Below, piece by piece: positions 59,432 through 64,000 of a stretch of 64,000 nucleotides of DNA. The notes below the pieces were generated by a model. That model was not told the origin of the DNA, ran no database searches, and saw only the letters and a list, made by a program, of their open reading frames with translations. Source of the DNA: Rhodothermia bacterium (GTDB taxonomy: Bacteria; Bacteroidota; Rhodothermia; Rhodothermales; UBA2364); assembly GCA_017303715.1 (NCBI GenBank), contig JAFLBZ010000006.1:62001-126000 (forward strand), in the 5' to 3' direction. Each line of letters starts with the position of its first letter. Position 1 is the first letter of the stretch. Made by a program: the position numbers and the translations under genes.

Positions 59432-60501
59432 TGTTTTTGCTTTGGGCTTTGGTTGCCGCCTATTGCGTCCTTTTTGTAAATGTGCTTGCCAATCATTTTT
59501 ACACCCGAAGAATCGCCCGACGCGCAAAGACAGCCCCAGAGGACTTACCTCGGATCTCGGTGGTTATTCCTGCTCGCAACGAAGCCACCAACCTATTGCG
59601 CTTATTGCCGTCCTTGCAGGCGCAAAACTATCCCCGCTTAGAGGTCTTGGTTTATGACGATGCCTCGGAGGACGAAACGTGGGAGGTTATTCAGCGATAT
59701 GCAACAAATAACTTGCGCGGCATTCGGGGCAATGGCCCTGCAAAAGGATGGTTGGGCAAGCCCCATGCGTTGTTTCAGGCATCAAAACAAGCAACTGGCG
59801 AGGTTTTAATATTTTTAGATGCCGATGCCTATTTGCTGCACCCTAATACCCTTTCGCTTCTTGTACGCCAGTTCGCCGCTTTACCCGAAAAAGCCTACTT
59901 AAGCGGACTGCCATTGTTGACGGGTGGAGGTTTAATATTGGTGAGTTTAGTCCCTTTCTTGGTCACATCCCTCTTGCCCATGAACCTGATGCGTTTGGCA
60001 CGTTTTAAAAGCCTGAGCATGATGAATGGGCAGTTCTGGATGATCCGCCGCAGGTTGTATGAAGCACTTCAGCCGCATGAATTTGCGAAAGACCGCATCC
60101 TTGAAGATGTAGAAATTGGACGCTATTTAAAAGGAAACCGTGTGATTCCCCATCTTGCGGATATAAAAAACCTGATCTCAGTTAGGATGTACGAGGACTT
60201 TAAGGAAGCGTGGCTTGGCTTCCGAAAAAACTTTTATTTGGTGGTTGGTGGCGGAAATCCCTTTTTATTTGGGCTTCTTTGGCTTTTTCTAACGGGGCTT
60301 CTGGTCGCTACGTGGTGGGTTTCGCCATGGTTTTTACTGGCAGGATTGGTGCTAAAAACCCTTGTAGATAAAATATCGGGTTTTCCGCTTTGGGTATCGC
60401 TTTGCACACCCATTTCTTTTGCTTGCCTTTCCGCATTGTTGTTAGACTCGGCGTTTTCGCATTGGACAGGGCGGATAACTTGGAAAGGCCGACACGTCTA
60501 A
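59428..60501 (+). CDS. Family 2 glycosyltransferase with membrane helices
   Basis: A 357-residue GT-A enzyme. An N-terminal membrane helix (LLWALVAAYCVLFVNVLA) precedes the catalytic domain: ISVVIPARNEATNLLRLLPSL, LEVLVYDDASEDET, the metal aspartates LIFLDADAYLL (D-x-D), and the later R-I-L-E-D-V-E-I-G-R segment. A C-terminal cluster of three or four helices ends the protein. The layout resembles CrtQ-like enzymes (glycosylation of carotenoid acids) and other membrane-linked GT2 proteins acting on lipid acceptors. No carotenoid genes are seen nearby. Its start overlaps the previous gene's stop. Confidence 0.88.
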   Translation: MMFLLWALVAAYCVLFVNVLANHFYTRRIARRAKTAPEDLPRISVVIPARNEATNLLRLLPSLQAQNYPRLEVLVYDDASEDETWEVIQRYATNNLRGIRGNGPAKGWLGKPHALFQASKQATGEVLIFLDADAYLLHPNTLSLLVRQFAALPEKAYLSGLPLLTGGGLILVSLVPFLVTSLLPMNLMRLARFKSLSMMNGQFWMIRRRLYEALQPHEFAKDRILEDVEIGRYLKGNRVIPHLADIKNLISVRMYEDFKEAWLGFRKNFYLVVGGGNPFLFGLLWLFLTGLLVATWWVSPWFLLAGLVLKTLVDKISGFPLWVSLCTPISFACLSALLLDSAFSHWTGRITWKGRHV

Positions 60502-60586
60502 ACCCTTTCGTACAGATTTTCCTTACAGCAAAAGCGTAAACACCGCCGTATATTGGACACTTAGTTTAGATTCAATCCAAATTACG

Positions 60587-62458
60587 ATGAGATATTTCAG
60601 TTGGCTACTTGTGGTGATGCTTGCCGCAAGTTGCCATACACCCACAGACGAAACCCTTCGTACACGAGACGCCAAACAACACGCGATGGCGGATATCACG
60701 TTGTTAAAAACGGAACTTCGGAACCTCCATCGGGAAATTGCTGCGCCAACGCCTCATCCGCAACAAATTCAGGAGACGTTCCGGTCTGCTCGGCGGCATT
60801 ACAAAGCTGTAGAGTACCTCGCCGAGTACTTGGTTCCGCGTGTGGCCAAGCGTTTGAACGGGCCTGCCCTTCAAAAGGTGGAAATAGATGCGGACGAAAT
60901 CACAACCACCGACCCTAACGGCTTTCAGGTGGTAGAGGCACAGCTTTTTCCCGAATATGCACCCCAAAACAAACAAGCCTTAGTCAATGAAGTGGCTTAT
61001 TTGGTGCAACTCACCGAGCAATTAGAGACCAACCTCTCGGTGAGTACGCTTAAAGACCGACAGCTCTTCGAGGCCATGCGGCTCCAAGTAGTACGTATTT
61101 TATCATTGGGAATTTCCGGCTTCGATTCGCCTGTGGCACTCTATTCCCTGCCGGAGTCCGTGGCCAGTTTATCCCGAATGAAGGAAATCCTTGCCCCTTA
61201 TATGGCAGATGCAGACCTCACAGCCCTGCGAAAGGCACTAACGGGAGCCATTGCATTTTTGAGGAAAAACCCTTTGGATTTTAACGGATTTGATCGTGCG
61301 GCCTTTATCCGAGATCACCTCACACCGCTCAGCAAATCACTTTTGGCCGCTCAACAAGCCCTTGACATTCCGGTCTCCACCTATCGTGCGCCATTGCGTC
61401 CAGACTTCACGACTGTTTTTAGCGATAAAGCGTTTGATCTTTCTGCCTTTGCACCGAATGATGCCCAAAAGCCAGATCCACTCGAAGCGCATTTGGGAAA
61501 AATACTATTTTATGACCCATTCTTGGCCGGAGACGGCGGGCGGAGTTGCGCCTCGTGCCATTTGAATGACCGAGCTTTTACGGATGGCCTACCCTTCGCC
61601 ACCTCGACAGATGGCAACCAAGACGGGATGCGAAATACGCCCACCATCCTCAATGCGGGTCTTTCCCGCTCCACCGCTTATGACTTGACCGCCTACACCC
61701 TCGAAGACCGTGTGGAAAAAGTACTCCTAAACCCAAAAGAACTCCATACCACACCCGAAGCAGTGGGGCAAAAACTTAAGACGGTTCCAGAATACGTAGC
61801 CCTTTTTAAGAAATCCTTCCCCACACAAAATCCTACCGATGCACAAATGGGGCGCATGGCGGTGCGGGCCATTTCCTCGTATATGCGCACCTTAACCAGT
61901 TTAAATAGCCCTATAGATCGTTTTTTAAGAGGGGAAAAAGTACAGGTCTCTCCAGAAGCGATTCGTGGTTTTAACCTTTTTATGGGTAAAGCAAAATGCG
62001 GAACGTGTCACTTTGCACCCTTGTACAATGGGACGGTTCCGCCAGCATATATGGAGGCCGAGTCCGAGGTTTTGGGTGTTCCGGAAAAGCCGCTAACCGC
62101 TGGGGCCACCATCAGCCCCGATCTTGGTAAATTTGCACTCCTCAAAATGGACATACATCGGCACGCCTTCAAAACCACCACTGTTCGGAATGCAGCCCTC
62201 ACAGCTCCTTATATGCACAACGGCGTTTATGCTACACTGGATGATGTTCTGGATTTCTACAACCGAGGCGGTGGAGCAGGCATTGGTATCTCTCTACCCA
62301 ACCAGACCTTGCCCCCAGACCCGCTGAACCTCACGAAAGACGAGCTTGTGGCGCTCCGACTGTTCATTGAATCCCTTAATGATACTTCTCCCGTTACGCC
62401 GCCTGTTCGCGACTTTCCCCCGATTCCGGACGGAAACAAATTTACGCGCAAACGTTAA
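60587..62458 (+). CDS. MauG/cytochrome-c peroxidase family protein with helical N-terminal extension, lipoprotein
   Basis: A 623-residue lipoprotein (YFSWLLVVMLAASC). Residues about 20-280 are an all-helical extension (LKTELRNLHREIAA, HYKAVEYLAEYLVPRVAKRL, LSPLSKSLLAAQQAL-like); I cannot name it with confidence. The C-terminal 330 residues are the di-haem peroxidase domain with haem motifs CASCH at 321-325 and CGTCH at 471-475, GRSCASCHLNDRAFTDG and RNTPTILNAG (MauG/CCP signatures), then FKTTTVRNAALTAPYMHNGVYATLDDVLDFYNRGGG near the end. It reduces hydrogen peroxide or oxidises a partner in the periplasm. The helical extension is common in Bacteroidota versions; an imelysin-like origin is a guess. 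Confidence 0.9.
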   Translation: MRYFSWLLVVMLAASCHTPTDETLRTRDAKQHAMADITLLKTELRNLHREIAAPTPHPQQIQETFRSARRHYKAVEYLAEYLVPRVAKRLNGPALQKVEIDADEITTTDPNGFQVVEAQLFPEYAPQNKQALVNEVAYLVQLTEQLETNLSVSTLKDRQLFEAMRLQVVRILSLGISGFDSPVALYSLPESVASLSRMKEILAPYMADADLTALRKALTGAIAFLRKNPLDFNGFDRAAFIRDHLTPLSKSLLAAQQALDIPVSTYRAPLRPDFTTVFSDKAFDLSAFAPNDAQKPDPLEAHLGKILFYDPFLAGDGGRSCASCHLNDRAFTDGLPFATSTDGNQDGMRNTPTILNAGLSRSTAYDLTAYTLEDRVEKVLLNPKELHTTPEAVGQKLKTVPEYVALFKKSFPTQNPTDAQMGRMAVRAISSYMRTLTSLNSPIDRFLRGEKVQVSPEAIRGFNLFMGKAKCGTCHFAPLYNGTVPPAYMEAESEVLGVPEKPLTAGATISPDLGKFALLKMDIHRHAFKTTTVRNAALTAPYMHNGVYATLDDVLDFYNRGGGAGIGISLPNQTLPPDPLNLTKDELVALRLFIESLNDTSPVTPPVRDFPPIPDGNKFTRKR

Positions 62459-62636
62459 GTGCAGATATTTCGCCAAAAGACGCATCACTTTGTTGTAATT
62501 TGGGATTCGGCTTGTTCGTATCCCTTTTTCCTCGGTGGGCAGTTCCTCTATTCGGTACAAATGGCTATGTTTAAAACCCTATAGCCATGAGAATATTTTT
62601 AGGTACACCACCGTGGTTTTCGCCTGCGTTATCATC

Positions 62637-62858
62637 ATGATCCATAAAAAAATGATTGATTTTCCGAACGTCCTCCACTTCTGGACGGCTAAAAATCCAT
62701 TGGGGCATGGATTGGGCAGACTGGATTTCCTTAAAGTCCTTTACAAGGGAGCAACGGATGGTATGGTGGTGCGTACATCTTCTCCGTTAGTCACCCCAAA
62801 AGACCAAGTGGCGAGCTTTGTCGTCATTCTTGCTCCGATGTTAACCCCGATCTTATGA
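62637..62858 (+). CDS. Small hypothetical protein, possibly coupled to the acyltransferase
   Basis: A 73-residue frame (MIHKKMIDFPNVLHFWTAKN ... APMLTPIL) whose stop overlaps the acyltransferase start by four bases (ATGA). This spacing is the main reason to list it. The frame is open for another 100 bp upstream. No family or signal peptide was recognised. It could also be noncoding leader. Confidence 0.3.
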   Translation: MIHKKMIDFPNVLHFWTAKNPLGHGLGRLDFLKVLYKGATDGMVVRTSSPLVTPKDQVASFVVILAPMLTPIL

Positions 62859-64000
62859 AGCCCGAAGAAGCACAACTTCATCGCCACATTCTTGCATTAG
62901 ATGGCTTCCGAGGGCTGGCTGTTTTTTTGGTGATGTTCGACCATTTCACCGATATGGGCGGATTGTTGAAAGGTGGGACGGCGATACAGCGCCTCCTCAA
63001 TGGCGGATACATCGGTGTAGATATGTTCTTTATTTTATCTGGTTTTTTGATTACAGGTATTTTATTGGACACCAAAGGTAGCCAGAATTATTTTTCGGCA
63101 TTTTATGCCCGTCGCACCCTTAGAATTTTCCCGCTTTATTACTTTGTACTGGCCGTTGCATATGGCTCCGCGCCATTTTTGTCGCCCCAAAACAACTTAA
63201 GTCTTACCGGGCCAAACTCGCCGCTTTGGTATTGGCTGTATGTTTCTAACTTTGGAACGATTGTAAAAGGAGACTGGTTGTTGTCTCCTTACTGGCTCAA
63301 TTTAGGCCACTTGTGGTCACTTTCCATCGAAGAACAGTTTTACCTTATATGGCCTTTGGTGGTCTTTATTTTTCCCAAGAAGCACCTCCAAACTGTTTGC
63401 TGGGTATTGGTTGCCACAGCGGTTTCGCTCCGGCTCTATTATTTAAAAACAGAAGGTGATTACTCTTTGATGGCCTATTTATTCACCTTTGCGCGGCTCA
63501 ACACCTTGGCCATTGGGGCTTGGTTGGCCATTGCCTTCCGCGATTCCGTGCTATGGGAGCAGGTTCGTGCCCTCCGATGGTGGGTATTTTGGATAAGCGG
63601 GGTGCTTTATTTTTCGGTAAGAACTTACTGGATAGATGGCCGGCATTACGAAGACGTTTTTGCCATGTTTTTCTTCTCCGCGCTTTTGGTTTTGGCCATA
63701 CAAGAAAAAGGGGCACAGCCTTGGAAACTTTTTTTGCAATCTCGGCCTTTGGTTTTTTTGGGAAAATACAGCTATGCACTTTATATTTATCATCATTTGC
63801 TAAAGCCGATTTTCTGGATCAAGTTGTACAATGGTATCTTGATCCCAACATTTGGTGAAGGCTGGCTGGGGGTAATTGCCTATATTTGTATTGCCTCATC
63901 CGTTACTATTACTCTTGCTCTCCTAAGTTGGCACTTATTAGAATGGCCCCTTCAGCGGCTTAAGAAGCGGTTTCCTTACCGACCCGCTGCGCCAACTTCC
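62855..64000 (+). CDS. Acyltransferase family 3 (OafA/YrhL-like) membrane protein, 3' end cut by window
   Basis: The frame is open from ATG 62855 to the window end without a stop (382 codons). The start LDGFRGLAVFLVMFDHFTDM is the acyltransferase-3 signature (R-G-x-A-x-x-x-V-x-x-x-H, with D-H here), followed by GYIGVDMFFILSGFLITGIL, RRTLRIFPLYYF, and LWSLSIEEQFYLIWPLVVFI, the S-I-E-E-Q-F-Y-L-x-W-P motif. Later helices end in LVFLGKYSYALYIYHH. These integral membrane enzymes O-acetylate sugars of lipopolysaccharide, exopolysaccharide or peptidoglycan. The extreme C-terminus is not seen. It may be coupled to the small frame before it. Confidence 0.9.
   Translation, partial: MKPEEAQLHRHILALDGFRGLAVFLVMFDHFTDMGGLLKGGTAIQRLLNGGYIGVDMFFILSGFLITGILLDTKGSQNYFSAFYARRTLRIFPLYYFVLAVAYGSAPFLSPQNNLSLTGPNSPLWYWLYVSNFGTIVKGDWLLSPYWLNLGHLWSLSIEEQFYLIWPLVVFIFPKKHLQTVCWVLVATAVSLRLYYLKTEGDYSLMAYLFTFARLNTLAIGAWLAIAFRDSVLWEQVRALRWWVFWISGVLYFSVRTYWIDGRHYEDVFAMFFFSALLVLAIQEKGAQPWKLFLQSRPLVFLGKYSYALYIYHHLLKPIFWIKLYNGILIPTFGEGWLGVIAYICIASSVTITLALLSWHLLEWPLQRLKKRFPYRPAAPTS

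Noticed and set aside
1-64000. tRNA, rRNA, CRISPR or transposase genes
   Set aside because: I scanned the intergenic stretches for cloverleaf-like ends, regularly spaced repeats and transposase motifs by eye and found none; a dedicated tRNA search would settle the first point.

Overview
The window looks like chromosomal DNA of a member of the Bacteroidota / FCB group, possibly near Rhodothermota. The supporting signs are two secreted proteins with C-terminal type IX secretion (Por) sorting domains of the YPNPFNP type, a PUR/DUF3276 protein, a DUF151 nuclease with a UVR tail, a TonB receptor paired with a DUF4249 protein, and mostly weak Shine-Dalgarno sequences. The backbone is close to 50% G+C in sampled lines. 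Two stretches are clearly more A+T rich (about 44.0-45.1 kb and 53.4-58.5 kb) and look acquired. I saw no rRNA, tRNA, CRISPR array, transposase or integrase gene.

Layout. 0-1.1 kb: end of a WbqC-like gene and a PIG-L deacetylase. 1.3-8.9 kb: a TetR regulator followed by a complete TolC / membrane-fusion / RND efflux operon closed by a strong terminator, with an unusually long RND pump. 9.0-10.2 kb: a CaiB-type CoA-transferase. 10.3-17.8 kb (minus): two T9SS cargo genes, one with a cohesin-like N-terminus and one giant (about 1850 aa) with repeated calcium-loop motifs, a dockerin and a cohesin-like region. 18.0-25.1 kb (minus): a lipoprotein, YqgE, a class C beta-lactamase-like hydrolase, a 1205-aa cytochrome/PA14/propeller/DUF1080 fusion and an orphan PilM-like protein. 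25.3-29.1 kb: pdxJ, PUR protein, hisC, DUF151 nuclease and a short peptide with a double-glycine-like leader.

29.2-34 kb: an ApbE flavin transferase whose 5' end overlaps, head to head, a formylglycine-enzyme-like protein; then a Tat-exported oxidoreductase, a Tat-exported TIM-barrel isomerase and a secreted two-repeat protein, probably one operon for modification or breakdown of sugars in the periplasm. 34-36.6 kb: a gene-free stretch with a terminator and an inverted-repeat element, then an ECF sigma factor of the TIGR02999 type next to a Ser/Thr kinase. 36.7-41.8 kb: fabG, a nucleotidyltransferase, ruvA, a PhoB/PhoR-like two-component pair, a MarR regulator and DoxX. 42-43.99 kb: a degenerate glycoside-hydrolase domain fused to a membrane domain, and DUF721. 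44-45.1 kb: a cassette-like DinB-family gene bracketed by related short repeats. 45.3-53.3 kb: YjbR, a subtilisin lipoprotein, gmk, a DNA alkylation repair protein, TIGR02206 membrane protein, NUDIX and recG.

53.3-58.7 kb is the most interesting part. A three-gene A+T-rich unit (unknown lipoprotein, DUF4249 protein, TonB receptor) sits directly behind recG. The last codons of recG and the bases after them recur as a diverged copy at 58.60-58.66 kb, so the unit is bracketed by about 60-bp direct repeats, as expected for an island integrated at the 3' end of recG. Inside it lies a 56-codon remnant of a second TonB receptor. Upstream of its first gene are a perfect 16-bp palindrome and more than eight copies of a 10-bp tandem repeat. 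58.8-64 kb: a small secreted protein, a glycosyltransferase, a MauG-type cytochrome peroxidase and an acyltransferase cut by the window end.
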